Positions 29,554 to 38,275 of a stretch of 64,000 nucleotides of DNA are shown here, one piece after another (within the stretch, counting starts at the first letter, position 1; each line of letters opens with the position of its first letter). The notes beneath the pieces are model-generated. The model saw only the letters and a list, made by a program, of their open reading frames with translations. It ran no database searches and was not told the origin of the DNA. The position numbers were made by a program, and so were the translations under genes. The stretch comes from Brevibacillus reuszeri. GTDB lineage: Bacteria > Bacillota > Bacilli > Brevibacillales > Brevibacillaceae. Location: NCBI RefSeq assembly GCF_001187725.1, contig NZ_LGIQ01000001.1:1-64000 (forward strand), read 5' to 3'.

Positions 29554-31191
29554 TTAATTACTAGGAACATTCATCTTTTTAATCTCTTGCTTCATTTTAG
29601 GAATAGACGAAGAGGTCATGCTTAATTCGTCAACACCGAGTGCAACCAGCTCTTTTGCATATTTAGGATCACCGGCCATTTCACCGCAGACTCCGACCCA
29701 TTTGCCTTGTGCGTGGGCGTCCTGTACCACTTTGCCGATCAAACGAAGGATAGCTGGATGACCAGGATTGTACAGATAGCCTACCTTTTGATTCATGCGG
29801 TCTGCCGCAAAGGTATACTGGATCAAGTCATTGGAGCCGATGCTGAAAAAGTCTACATGTGGCGCAAGTTGATCGACAATCAGCGCAGCAGATGGGACTT
29901 CAATCATAATCCCTATCTCGATTTGTTCAGCGAAAGAGGCTTGTCTTGTTGTTAGCTGCTCTTTGGCCAGCTCCCATAACGCTTTTGCCTCCAAAAGCTC
30001 TTCAACAGTCGCGATCATCGGGAACATGACTTTTACATTCCCGAAAAGGGAGGCGCGAAGAATCGCTCGTAGCTGCGTCAAAAACATCTCTTTTTCTGCA
30101 AGACACAAGCGGATGGCCCGAAACCCGAGAAACGGATTCTCTTCAGGCTCCATCTGCAGGTACGGTAATTGTTTGTCTCCTCCGATGTCCATGGTGCGAA
30201 TAATGACTGGACGTCCTGCCATTTCACGGGCAACCGCGGAGTATGCCTCAAATTGTTCGTCTTCACTCGGCATCTGCTCCCGTTCCAGGAATAAAAACTC
30301 CGAACGAAATAGGCCAATCCCATCTCCGCCGTTTGCGAGTACGGCTTTGCAATCCTCAGGAGTACCGATATTGCCTGCCACTTCAATCAACTTGCCGTCT
30401 GAGGTGTGAGCAGGTGCGTGTGCCGCATCTCGCAGGCTTGCTAGTTCCTCCACATATTCCTGTTGCAAGCGCTGGTACCGATTGATTCGCTCGGCATCGG
30501 GATTAACATGTAGCTCTCCCGAATTCCCATCCAGGGCAAGCGTTGTATCATTGGTGATCTCATCCAAAATACTCCCACACCCCACAACGGCAGGGATTTG
30601 CAGCGTGCGCGCCAAAATGGCGGAGTGACTGGTGGTGCCGCCAATCTCTGTAACAATCCCTTTAATCCATTCTGGTTTCAATCTCGCCGTTTGAGAAGGA
30701 GTCAAATCGTGTGTAACAAGGATAACGGGTCGCTCGATTTGATCTAGCGAAGAATCTACGATTCCTAACATTTTCATCGCAATTTTATCTCGCAGGTCTT
30801 TGAAGTCAGCTGCCCGTTCCCGCAAATATTCGTCATCCAGTTGTTCAAAAAATGCAATATGTCCTGAAAAGACTTGATGAGCTGCCCAGGCTGCATTCTT
30901 GTTTTCGTCTTTGATTTCCTTGTCCATCTCCTGGACGAGGGTTGGGTCGTCCAGAATCATGAGGTGGGAGTCGAAGATTGCGCACTCATGCTCACCTATT
31001 CGCTGTCTTACAGTCTCACGCGTGACAGCGATTTCAATTTTCACCTGCTCAATAACTTCACGAAGCTTTTGTTGTTCTGGATCTACCTGTGCGGCAGCAA
31101 TCGTCTCGCGAGGAATGACTAGCTCCGCTTCTTTTAGTACAAATACACGTTCTGCTGCATAACCGGGTGAGGCTGCAATTCCTTTTATCAT
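29554..31191 (-). CDS. PTS enzyme I (local paralogue)
   Basis: A 545-residue PEP-protein phosphotransferase. Phospho-acceptor His189 in GGTTSHSAILART; PEP-binding TIM barrel with GIGLFRSEFLF, IIRTMDIGGDKQLPY, FRAIRLCL, FFSIGSNDLIQYTFAADRMN and VGVCGEMAGDP. ATG 31191 has GGAGGG behind it; the frame is open further upstream but without a site. It lies apart from any general ptsHI operon, between the gat operon and the LevR-like activator, opposite to both, and has its own sigma-54 element and leader. With the HPr at 34376 it forms a dedicated first half of the phosphorelay. Confidence 0.95.
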   Translation of the reverse strand: MIKGIAASPGYAAERVFVLKEAELVIPRETIAAAQVDPEQQKLREVIEQVKIEIAVTRETVRQRIGEHECAIFDSHLMILDDPTLVQEMDKEIKDENKNAAWAAHQVFSGHIAFFEQLDDEYLRERAADFKDLRDKIAMKMLGIVDSSLDQIERPVILVTHDLTPSQTARLKPEWIKGIVTEIGGTTSHSAILARTLQIPAVVGCGSILDEITNDTTLALDGNSGELHVNPDAERINRYQRLQQEYVEELASLRDAAHAPAHTSDGKLIEVAGNIGTPEDCKAVLANGGDGIGLFRSEFLFLEREQMPSEDEQFEAYSAVAREMAGRPVIIRTMDIGGDKQLPYLQMEPEENPFLGFRAIRLCLAEKEMFLTQLRAILRASLFGNVKVMFPMIATVEELLEAKALWELAKEQLTTRQASFAEQIEIGIMIEVPSAALIVDQLAPHVDFFSIGSNDLIQYTFAADRMNQKVGYLYNPGHPAILRLIGKVVQDAHAQGKWVGVCGEMAGDPKYAKELVALGVDELSMTSSSIPKMKQEIKKMNVPSN

Positions 31192-31230
31192 CGTATCCCT
31201 CCAGTGCAGTATGGCGAAAAGCATGCAAAA

Positions 31231-31256
31231 AAGGCCAGGGAAATACCTCCCTGACC
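31231..31256 (-). terminator. Terminator hairpin in the 5' leader of the EI gene
   Basis: On the minus strand GGTCAGGGA-GGTATT-TCCCTGGCC forms a 9-bp stem (one G-U) followed by TTTTTT, about 35 bases upstream of the EI start codon. No gene ends before it on this strand, so it sits inside the EI leader and should act as an attenuator. A small hairpin ATCC-TTT-GGAT lies just before it. Confidence 0.75.
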
Positions 31257-31283
31257 CATGATCCAAAGGATTTGAATACCTGT

Positions 31284-31312
31284 ATCATATATTTTCTGAT
31301 AATGGTCGTCAA
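31284..31312 (-). promoter_or_regulatory. Sigma-A promoter for the EI gene
   Basis: On the minus strand TTGACG (31312-31307), 17-base spacer, TATGAT (31289-31284). Confidence 0.65.
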
Positions 31313-31340
31313 TCAAAAGGAATAAATTGTGGGAAAAATT

Positions 31341-31357
31341 GCACAAAAACTGCCACA
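31341..31357 (-). promoter_or_regulatory. Candidate sigma-54 promoter for the EI gene
   Basis: The minus strand reads TGTGGCAGTTTTTGTGCAA: GG at 31354-31353 and GC at 31342-31341, twelve bases apart, with TGGCA and TGCA preserved. It is weaker than the gat element but correctly oriented and beside the sigma-54 activator gene. Confidence 0.55.
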
Positions 31358-31479
31358 GAATATTCTGATTTACAATCGAATTTGTGGTACGGTAGAAAAT
31401 GTAGACTGAATTCAAAGGCAATGAACCGATTAAGTGGAGTGGTATGATACTTGCTTGTAATAGATTGTGGGGGGATGTT

Positions 31480-34359
31480 ATGGAGGAACGCATCAAGCAG
31501 ATTATTGATCAAGAGGATAAAAAAGTTCCGTATACCGATGAGCAGATCGCACGTCAGATGGGAATTCGTCGAGATGAGGTAACGCTGCTTCGGCACAAAC
31601 TCCAGGTTCCCGACTCACGCAAAAGACGGCAGCCTCTCTTGCTCAAGGAGATGGAAAAACTTTTACGTTCTTCACCGAGCATGACGAGCCGAGAGCTAAC
31701 GAGCCGTTTGAACGAACAAGGCTTTGATGTCTCTCGTTTCATGGTTCATCAATTACGAAGCAAAATGGAAGCGTTCTCAGGTGAAACTCCAAACATAGAT
31801 GACCATGCTCGCCAAAAAATGCGGAAGGCAGGACAGGCGGCCACCTTCGCCAGTCTGATTGGAGCAAAGAGTACACTGAAGGCGGCTATTCAACAAGCGC
31901 AAGCAGCAGTACTCTATCCACCACACGGACTTCATACTCTCTTTTTTGGAGCTACCGGTGTGGGCAAGAGCAGAATGGCGGAAGCGATGTACCAGTTTGC
32001 AATCGAGCAGCAGGTGATGAAAAAAAACGCGCCGTTTGTTATTTTTAACTGCGCTGATTATGCCAAGAATCCGCAGCTGTTACTCTCCCAGCTATTCGGG
32101 TATGTAAAGGGAGCTTTTACTGGCGCCCAGCAAGATAAGCCCGGCTTAGTGGACCAGGCCGACGGTGGAATCTTGTTTTTGGACGAAATTCATCGGTTGC
32201 CACCGGAAGGGCAGGAAAATCTCTTTTACCTGATCGACAAAGGCGTCTATCGACGATTGGGAGAGGTTCAGTTTCAACAAAAGGCGACCATACTGATCGT
32301 CGGTGCGACGACAGAAAGCCCCGAATCAAGTCTGCTGTTAACGTTGCGTAGACGGATTCCGATGACGATAGAGCTGCCCTCGCTCTCTGAATGGACACAA
32401 CAGGAGCGTCTATCTCTGATTTTCCATTATTTGAATGAAGAGACAGACCGAATCGGCAGAGAGGTGGTCGTCCAGAAGGATGTGATTGCCTCCCTTTTGA
32501 CCTATGATTGTCCGGCAAACATGGGGCAGCTGCACAGTGATATTCGCGTCCTGTTGGCGAAAGCCTTTTTGAAAACGATTCATCAGGTAGAAAAGACCGC
32601 CGTTCAGGTGGATCGATATGATTTGCCTATGCACGTCGCCAGCCACCAGCAATCAGCCGATCTGGCACCAGAGCTGCCAATGCTAAAGAAAGACCAGTTC
32701 CTATTCGTTCCCGGCCAACGCTCTGATCTGGTGGGAACAGAACTGGTCGAGGACTCTCCCCAGCATCTCTACGATTGGGTGGTAGAGCGCTATCAAAACC
32801 TCAAAAATCAAGGTCAAAGCGAGGAATTGATCGAGCTCATCGTAAACAAAGAACTGGACACGCGGATGGAGCCGTTCACAGGCGAAGACGAAAAACGCTC
32901 GCTGCGCTTGCAGCAGCTGGTCAAACTGGTCGGGGATCAGGTTGTTCAAGCTGTGGAGCAAATGCTCTGGATCGCGGAGCGCCACATTACCCTGGATTAC
33001 CAACGAATCTCTTATGCTCTCGCCATTCATTTGCATGGGCTGTTGGAGAGATGGCCGGATACGAAAGAAATGGATAGCTTGATTGAAACCGATCAGGAGT
33101 CGATGGAGTTCAAAGTGGCGCTGGAAATGGCAAAGGTGATCCAAACCAGCTATGGAATATCACTGCCTGAAAAAGAAATATCGATTCTCGCTATGTACGT
33201 CAAACAATGCTCGATCTATACGGAGCCGAAGCCAATGATTGGTGTGGTTGTCACCTCGTACGGCTTGGTAGCGAAAAGCATGGTCGACGTCGCTTCCCGC
33301 CTGTTTGAACGAAAGCATGCGCAGGCAGTCGAGCTGTATTGGAACGATGATCTGGCTGTCTCAGTCGAGCGAATCAGCACAATGATCCAGCAAGCAGATC
33401 AAGGAGAAGGGGTCATTTTGCTGGCAGATATGGGGAGCAATCTGCTGAGTGAAGAGGAATGGGAAAGGCGAAGCGGTGCACGTGTACAGGTTCTCCCCAA
33501 CGTAACGACCACTCTCGTCATTGAGGTCATCAGAAAATGTCTCTACTCCAGTGAATCGCTTGATCAAATTGTGGATCAGATGCGACATTTTCCTGTCAAA
33601 TCACTTCATTCCGTCCAGGCGCTCGCTCCCAAGCCAGTAGCGATTGTGACCATTTGTATCACAGGCAAAGGTGCAGCCAAACGATTGGATCAGCTTTTAC
33701 AAGAGAAGCTGGAGGCTGCTGCTACGCAGGTTACCATTTTACAAGCAAGCTCGCTTTCGATTCGGAAGCAGTATAAGGAATGGCTTGGGAAGTATCACAT
33801 CTTTGCCGTTGTCGGTACTGTGAATCCCATGCTGGATGGCATACCGTTTATTTCGATAAAAGAGATTGTGGACGAGTCCGGCATCAGCTTTATAAAAAGA
33901 CTGTTGCTCGTGGCCAATCGAACACTCCAGCCAGCATTGGCTCCTCGTTCACATGGATTGCACGATCTTCTCTACCCGGAATTGGTCTGTGACGATTTAG
34001 AGCTGTCTACGAAGGAGCAGGTTATTGAAATCCTTTCGCAAAGGCTGAGAGAACACGGTTTCGTTGAGTCGGATTTCGAGGGTAAAGTGTGGGAACGCGA
34101 AAAAATGGGGAACACATGCCTGTTTGGAACAGCGATCCCACATGCCGATACGACACAAACGATCAGACCGGGTATCGCGATTGCCAATCTCGCGCAGCCA
34201 ATTGAATGGGAGGCAGGATATTTTGTACGCCAAGTGTTCATGCTTGCCATCACGGAGACATGCCAACTGGCCGTAGAGGAGCTGTACCAATTTTTACAAG
34301 AACACGAAGAAGCGAATATACTACCTGATTTACAGGCATTCATGAAACTTGAACAGTAA
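31480..34359 (+). CDS. LevR-like sigma-54 activator with PTS regulatory domains
   Basis: A 959-residue activator. Order: N-terminal helix-turn-helix region (1-100); AAA+ sigma-54 domain with Walker A GATGVGKS (157), GAFTGA (211-216) and Walker B GILFLDE (230); a PRD (about 470-580, His in IHLHGLLE); an EIIA-Man-like domain (585-700); an EIIB-Gat-like domain with Cys726 in TICITGKG; a C-terminal EIIA-Fru/Mtl domain (838-955) with His888 in AIPHAD. In LevR the last domain is a second PRD, so this is a variant. The EIIA-Man site reads VVVTSYGLVAKS, with no His. It should activate the sigma-54 promoter of the gat operon, and perhaps EI, with activity set by phosphorylation through the local PTS. 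ATG 31480 follows a GGGGGG site; HPr follows by 16 bases. Confidence 0.93.
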   Translation: MEERIKQIIDQEDKKVPYTDEQIARQMGIRRDEVTLLRHKLQVPDSRKRRQPLLLKEMEKLLRSSPSMTSRELTSRLNEQGFDVSRFMVHQLRSKMEAFSGETPNIDDHARQKMRKAGQAATFASLIGAKSTLKAAIQQAQAAVLYPPHGLHTLFFGATGVGKSRMAEAMYQFAIEQQVMKKNAPFVIFNCADYAKNPQLLLSQLFGYVKGAFTGAQQDKPGLVDQADGGILFLDEIHRLPPEGQENLFYLIDKGVYRRLGEVQFQQKATILIVGATTESPESSLLLTLRRRIPMTIELPSLSEWTQQERLSLIFHYLNEETDRIGREVVVQKDVIASLLTYDCPANMGQLHSDIRVLLAKAFLKTIHQVEKTAVQVDRYDLPMHVASHQQSADLAPELPMLKKDQFLFVPGQRSDLVGTELVEDSPQHLYDWVVERYQNLKNQGQSEELIELIVNKELDTRMEPFTGEDEKRSLRLQQLVKLVGDQVVQAVEQMLWIAERHITLDYQRISYALAIHLHGLLERWPDTKEMDSLIETDQESMEFKVALEMAKVIQTSYGISLPEKEISILAMYVKQCSIYTEPKPMIGVVVTSYGLVAKSMVDVASRLFERKHAQAVELYWNDDLAVSVERISTMIQQADQGEGVILLADMGSNLLSEEEWERRSGARVQVLPNVTTTLVIEVIRKCLYSSESLDQIVDQMRHFPVKSLHSVQALAPKPVAIVTICITGKGAAKRLDQLLQEKLEAAATQVTILQASSLSIRKQYKEWLGKYHIFAVVGTVNPMLDGIPFISIKEIVDESGISFIKRLLLVANRTLQPALAPRSHGLHDLLYPELVCDDLELSTKEQVIEILSQRLREHGFVESDFEGKVWEREKMGNTCLFGTAIPHADTTQTIRPGIAIANLAQPIEWEAGYFVRQVFMLAITETCQLAVEELYQFLQEHEEANILPDLQAFMKLEQ

Positions 34360-34375
34360 CCGAGGAGGATTTCCC

Positions 34376-34639
34376 ATGGAAAAACAAGTGACGATTCTAA
34401 ATAAATCTGGACTTCATGCTCGTCCCGCATCTGAGTTTGTCAAATTGGCTGCCCGTTTCGAATCAGAGATCACGATCTTGCTGGGGACAAAAGTCGCGAA
34501 TGCAAAGAGCATCATCAACGTTTTATCGCTGGCCGCCACGATGGGTACCGTTTTTACACTAAGGGCGGTAGGTCCAGATGAAGCGGAAGCAATCGATGCC
34601 CTGTCCTCTTTGATTGAGAGAAAGTTTGGGGAAGAATAA
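34376..34639 (+). CDS. HPr-like phosphocarrier
   Basis: An 87-residue HPr with His14 in KSGLHARPA, the site phosphorylated by EI, and Ser45 in AKSIINVL, equivalent to regulatory Ser46 of Gram-positive HPr. So it could also take part in CcpA signalling. The start follows CGAGGAGG. It is co-transcribed with the LevR-like activator and, with the EI at 29554, makes a local EI-HPr pair. Confidence 0.93.
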   Translation: MEKQVTILNKSGLHARPASEFVKLAARFESEITILLGTKVANAKSIINVLSLAATMGTVFTLRAVGPDEAEAIDALSSLIERKFGEE

Positions 34640-34650
34640 ACTTTTGACCC

Positions 34651-34712
34651 TTGACTACGTAATCAGAATATTTATAATGAATTACAAATGTAACACCAAG
34701 GAACAAATGTAA
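34651..34712 (+). promoter_or_regulatory. Promoter of the dehydrogenase operon with two ACAAATGTAA boxes
   Basis: TTGACT (34651-34656), 16-base spacer, TATAAT (34673-34678). Downstream, ACAAATGTAA occurs at 34684-34693 and 34703-34712, 19 bases apart. The same pair of boxes (ACAWWTGTAA, 19 bases apart) overlaps the promoter at 39672. The SorC protein encoded at 43644 is the likely binder. Confidence 0.75.
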
Positions 34713-34733
34713 AAATATCCGGAGGTGACCTGC

Positions 34734-34898
34734 ATGAAGCCGATTGAAAAGATAACTCCCGGAGCAAAGGTATACAAACTGTTTGAGCACGAAAAGCTGG
34801 TTTGCGAAGGTAAAGACGAGGTTTTCATTATCTCGATCACCAAGATGTCGCGAGAAGAATACGAGCGTGATCTAAAGCAGTCAGCTGTTAACCAATAA
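34734..34898 (+). CDS. Small protein of 54 residues heading the dehydrogenase operon
   Basis: ATG 34734 is preceded by GGAGGTGA at ideal spacing. The frame encodes 54 residues, MKPIEKITPGAKVYKLFEHE at the start and EEYERDLKQSAVNQ at the end, with a short basic/acidic central beta-like stretch (DEVFIISIT). It lies between the operator boxes and a terminator hairpin, ahead of the E1alpha gene. I do not recognise it. It may be a small regulator, or its translation may control the downstream hairpin. Confidence 0.7.
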   Translation: MKPIEKITPGAKVYKLFEHEKLVCEGKDEVFIISITKMSREEYERDLKQSAVNQ

Positions 34899-34921
34899 AC
34901 TCTATACGTACTGCGACACTT

Positions 34922-34971
34922 GGACCACGGGTCAGGTGGGGGAATCAATCCTCCATCTGGTCCGTTTTTTT
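34922..34971 (+). terminator. Terminator hairpin between the small gene and E1alpha
   Basis: AGGTGGGGGA (34934-34943) pairs with TCCTCCATCT (34949-34958), extended by GGACCA / TGGTCC (34922-34927, 34958-34963), then seven T. It lies inside the operon, so read-through or antitermination must feed the dehydrogenase genes. Its 5' part (34920-34939) matches that of the hairpin at 40159-40178 in 16 of 20 positions. Confidence 0.8.
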
Positions 34972-35018
34972 CTTCATACAAGCCTGTTGATACTGGCATA
35001 TCCGAGGAGGAGAGGACT

Positions 35019-36005
35019 TTGATTACTAACATAAACGTTCCACCTATGATTACCGAGAAAAAGCTGGTGGAGCTGTATCATCAAATGTGGCTGATTCGCT
35101 TTTTCGATGAGAAGGTAGATGAATTTTTTGCCAAGGGACTGATCCATGGAACGACCCACCTGTGTGTGGGCCAGGAAGCTTCCGCAGCAGGTGCTATTGC
35201 TGTTCTGGAAGATCGGGACAAAATCACCAGCACTCACCGTGGACATGGTCATTGCATCGCCAAAGGTGCAGAGGCGAACCGGATGATGGCTGAGCTGTTC
35301 GGTCGTGAAACGGGATATTGCCGCGGTAAAGGCGGATCGATGCACATTGCGGATGTGGATAAAGGGAATCTGGGAGCAAATGGCATTGTTGGCGGTGGGA
35401 TTCCAATCGCTGTCGGATCAGCTCTCACTTCACAGATGAAAAAGCTAGGCTATGTGACCATGTGCTTTTTCGGAGATGGCGCCTCCAATGAAGGCAGCTT
35501 TCACGAAGCGGTCAATATGGCGGCAATCTGGAACCTCCCAGTCGTCTTCATTTGCGAAAATAATCAATATGGGATGTCAGGTCCAGTCAAGGACATGGTG
35601 AAAGTCGCGAACATCGCGGATCGTGCAGCAGCGTATGGCATTCCTGGCAAAGTGGTAGATGGCAATGACATTTTTGCCATGATGAACGTGACTCATGAAG
35701 CAGTGGAACGAGCACGCCGTGGAGAAGGCCCAATGCTCATCGAAGCCAAGACCTATCGCTGGAAAGGCCACTCCAAGAGCGATGCGAAAAAATATCGTAC
35801 GCGCGATGAAGAAATGGATTGGCGCAATAATCGTGATCCGATTGAGCGGATGAAACGCATCCTGATCAGTGAAGGGATCGTAAGCGAACAGGAAGCAGCA
35901 CAGCTGGAAGCAGATGCAAGACAAGAAATTGAAAACGCGGTCAAGTTTGCTGAGGAAAGCCCGATGCCGCCGCTCGAAATTCTAGAAGAAGACGTCTACG
36001 CATAG
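35019..36005 (+). CDS. 2-oxo acid/acetoin dehydrogenase-type E1 component, alpha subunit
   Basis: A 328-residue thiamine-diphosphate enzyme subunit. Diphosphate/Mg motif GDGASNEG ... NNQYG and IHGTTHLCVGQEA, GKGGSMHIADV, GANGIVGGGIP are all of the AcoA type. It starts at TTG 35019 behind GAGGAGGAGAGG. With E1beta it forms the alpha2beta2 E1 that decarboxylates a 2-oxo acid or cleaves a ketol, and passes the acyl group to lipoate. Closest style is acetoin dehydrogenase AcoA, but there is no AcoR gene here and the operon shares control with the glucitol-type PTS, so another methyl ketol may be the substrate. Confidence 0.93.
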   Translation: MITNINVPPMITEKKLVELYHQMWLIRFFDEKVDEFFAKGLIHGTTHLCVGQEASAAGAIAVLEDRDKITSTHRGHGHCIAKGAEANRMMAELFGRETGYCRGKGGSMHIADVDKGNLGANGIVGGGIPIAVGSALTSQMKKLGYVTMCFFGDGASNEGSFHEAVNMAAIWNLPVVFICENNQYGMSGPVKDMVKVANIADRAAAYGIPGKVVDGNDIFAMMNVTHEAVERARRGEGPMLIEAKTYRWKGHSKSDAKKYRTRDEEMDWRNNRDPIERMKRILISEGIVSEQEAAQLEADARQEIENAVKFAEESPMPPLEILEEDVYA

Positions 36006-36023
36006 GCGAGGGAGGGATACAAA

Positions 36024-37016
36024 GTGTCAACGATGAGAGAGCTTACTTATTTGGAAGCGGTACGCGAATGTATGAGTCAGGAAATGCGCGTAAATGAAGA
36101 CGTATTTATCATGGGTGAAGATATTGGTTTGTATGGAGGGGCGTTTGGGGTAACCCGGGGAATGCTTGAAGAGTTTGGAAAAGAACGTGTGAGAAATACG
36201 CCAATCTCGGAAGCAGCAATCGCTGGTGCTGCGGTTGGAGCAGCCATGACAGGTATGCGGCCCATCGTGGAGCTGCAATTCTCCGACTTCATCACGATTG
36301 CGACCGATCAGATCGTAAACCAGGCTGCGAAGAATCGCTATATGTTTGGCGGTAAAGGAAAAGTGCCACTCGTATTGCGGACACCATCCGGTTCAGGTAC
36401 AGGAGCAGCTGCTCAGCACTCGCAGAGCCTGGAAGCCTGGATGGCACATATTCCGGGATTAAAAGTTATCCAGCCGTCTACCGCCTACGATGCAAAAGGG
36501 TTGCTGAAAGCCGCGATCGATGACGACAATCCAGTAATCTTTTACGAGCACAAGCTCCTTTACCGGACAAAAGGTCATGTGCCTGAGGAGTCGTACAGCT
36601 TGCCAATCGGAAAAGCAGATATCAAGCGTTCTGGTACAGATGTGACCATCGTGGCTACCGCGATTATGGTTCATAAGGCATTGCAGGCTGCAGTCGAATT
36701 GGAAAAGGACGGGATCAGCGTCGAAATCATCGATCCTCGTACGCTCGTTCCTCTGGACATTGAGACAATCGTGGAATCGGTGAAAAAGACTGGGCGACTT
36801 GTTGTCGTTCATGAGGCGGTAAAGCGTGGCGGGTTCGGTGGGGAAATCGCAAGTTTGATCGCAGAGAGCGAAGCCTTTGATTATTTGGATGCACCTATCA
36901 AGCGTTTAGGTGGAAAATCGGTGCCAATTCCGTACAATCCTATCCTCGAAAAAGCAGCCATACCACAAGAACTTGATATCATCCAAGCGGTAAAAGAAAC
37001 GGTTTTCCGCCGCTGA
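36024..37016 (+). CDS. 2-oxo acid/acetoin dehydrogenase-type E1 component, beta subunit
   Basis: A 330-residue E1beta: [66 protein letters not shown], and the C-terminal transketolase-like half [15 protein letters not shown] ... [17 protein letters not shown] start behind GAGGGAGGG. It follows E1alpha by 18 bases. It contributes the Glu that activates thiamine diphosphate. Confidence 0.93.
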   Translation: MSTMRELTYLEAVRECMSQEMRVNEDVFIMGEDIGLYGGAFGVTRGMLEEFGKERVRNTPISEAAIAGAAVGAAMTGMRPIVELQFSDFITIATDQIVNQAAKNRYMFGGKGKVPLVLRTPSGSGTGAAAQHSQSLEAWMAHIPGLKVIQPSTAYDAKGLLKAAIDDDNPVIFYEHKLLYRTKGHVPEESYSLPIGKADIKRSGTDVTIVATAIMVHKALQAAVELEKDGISVEIIDPRTLVPLDIETIVESVKKTGRLVVVHEAVKRGGFGGEIASLIAESEAFDYLDAPIKRLGGKSVPIPYNPILEKAAIPQELDIIQAVKETVFRR

Positions 37017-37036
37017 CATAGGAGGGGTCGAACATC

Positions 37037-38257
37037 ATGGCAACTGCCGTATTTATGCCAAAACTGAGTATGACAATGGAAACAGGAACAGTCATCCAAT
37101 GGTTCAAGCAAGAAGGGGACCAGGTTCGTGAAGGTGACGTCCTGCTGGAAGTCCTGACGGATAAGATCAACATCGAAGTAGAATCGTACACGACCGGAAC
37201 ACTCCTGAAAATTTATTATGGCGCGGATCAAGTCGTTCCCGTGAATCAAGTGATCGGATATGTAGGAGAAGCAAACGAAAATGTACCGGATACACCTCCT
37301 CCGTTAGAATCTAGTGCGAGTCAGGAAGAGGAAGAAGCACCGGACGCTCAACCATCCAAGGAAGAAACACAAGGTAGTGAAGCCCTTGACCAGAAAATCA
37401 GGGCAACTCCTGTCGCTCGTCGAATGGCACGGGAAAACGGAATCGATCTGGGACAAGTGAGTGGTTCCGGTCCCAACGGCCGCGTCCAAAAGGCAGATAT
37501 CGAACACGCTCTTTCTACGAATTCTGCCAAAGCAGCTTCCACCCGCACGGAATCAGTGACAAGCTTGCCAGGTCGACAAGTGAAAGTGGAAGGAATGCGC
37601 AAGGTTATTGCAGAGCGTATGGTAGCGAGTGCGTACACAGCTCCTCACGTAACCCTCTCAACGGAAGCAGATATGAGTAAGGTAATAGAAGTACGATCTA
37701 CGCTGCTGCCTACTATCGAGAAGCTAACCGGACATCGCTTGTCCTACACGGAAATTATTATTAAAGCAGTGGCAACGGCATTATCTCGTCATCCGAAAGT
37801 AAATGCGTCACTCAAAGATGATGTAATCGAGCTTCACGAGACCATCAACATCGGCGTGGCTGTTGCTGTGACAGACGGATTGCTCGTACCCGTAATCAAA
37901 CAGGCAGATCAAAAAGGGCTCGCACATTTGACTACCGAGACAAAAAGGCTGGCTGGATTGGCTCGTGATGGACGTCTGCTTCCGGACGATATGCGCGGCG
38001 GGACGTTTACGATCAGCAATCTAGGGATGTATGCGATTGATGTGTTTACACCTATCATCAATCAGCCAGAGAGTGCCATTCTTGGAGTGGGACGAATCCA
38101 TGAGAAGCCAGTAGGTGTAAATGGACAGATCGTACTACGACCGATGATGTCTCTTTCCTTGTCATTTGACCACCGTGTTATGGACGGGGCACCTGCGGCT
38201 GCATTCCTGCAGGAGATCAAAGAATTGCTGGAATCACCCTATCATCTGCTGGCGTAA
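37037..38257 (+). CDS. Dihydrolipoamide acyltransferase E2 component
   Basis: A 406-residue E2. Lipoyl domain (1-80) with lipoylated Lys43 in VLTDKINIEVES; flexible acidic linker (about 90-125); peripheral-subunit-binding domain (RATPVARRMARENGIDLGQVSGSGPNGRVQKADI); catalytic acyltransferase domain ending FDHRVMDGAPAAAFL with the active-site His and Asp. It transfers the acyl unit, probably acetyl, to CoA. Clear AGGAGGG site, 20 bases after E1beta. Confidence 0.94.
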   Translation: MATAVFMPKLSMTMETGTVIQWFKQEGDQVREGDVLLEVLTDKINIEVESYTTGTLLKIYYGADQVVPVNQVIGYVGEANENVPDTPPPLESSASQEEEEAPDAQPSKEETQGSEALDQKIRATPVARRMARENGIDLGQVSGSGPNGRVQKADIEHALSTNSAKAASTRTESVTSLPGRQVKVEGMRKVIAERMVASAYTAPHVTLSTEADMSKVIEVRSTLLPTIEKLTGHRLSYTEIIIKAVATALSRHPKVNASLKDDVIELHETINIGVAVAVTDGLLVPVIKQADQKGLAHLTTETKRLAGLARDGRLLPDDMRGGTFTISNLGMYAIDVFTPIINQPESAILGVGRIHEKPVGVNGQIVLRPMMSLSLSFDHRVMDGAPAAAFLQEIKELLESPYHLLA

Positions 38258-38275
38258 AAGGAGGAGCAAACAACC

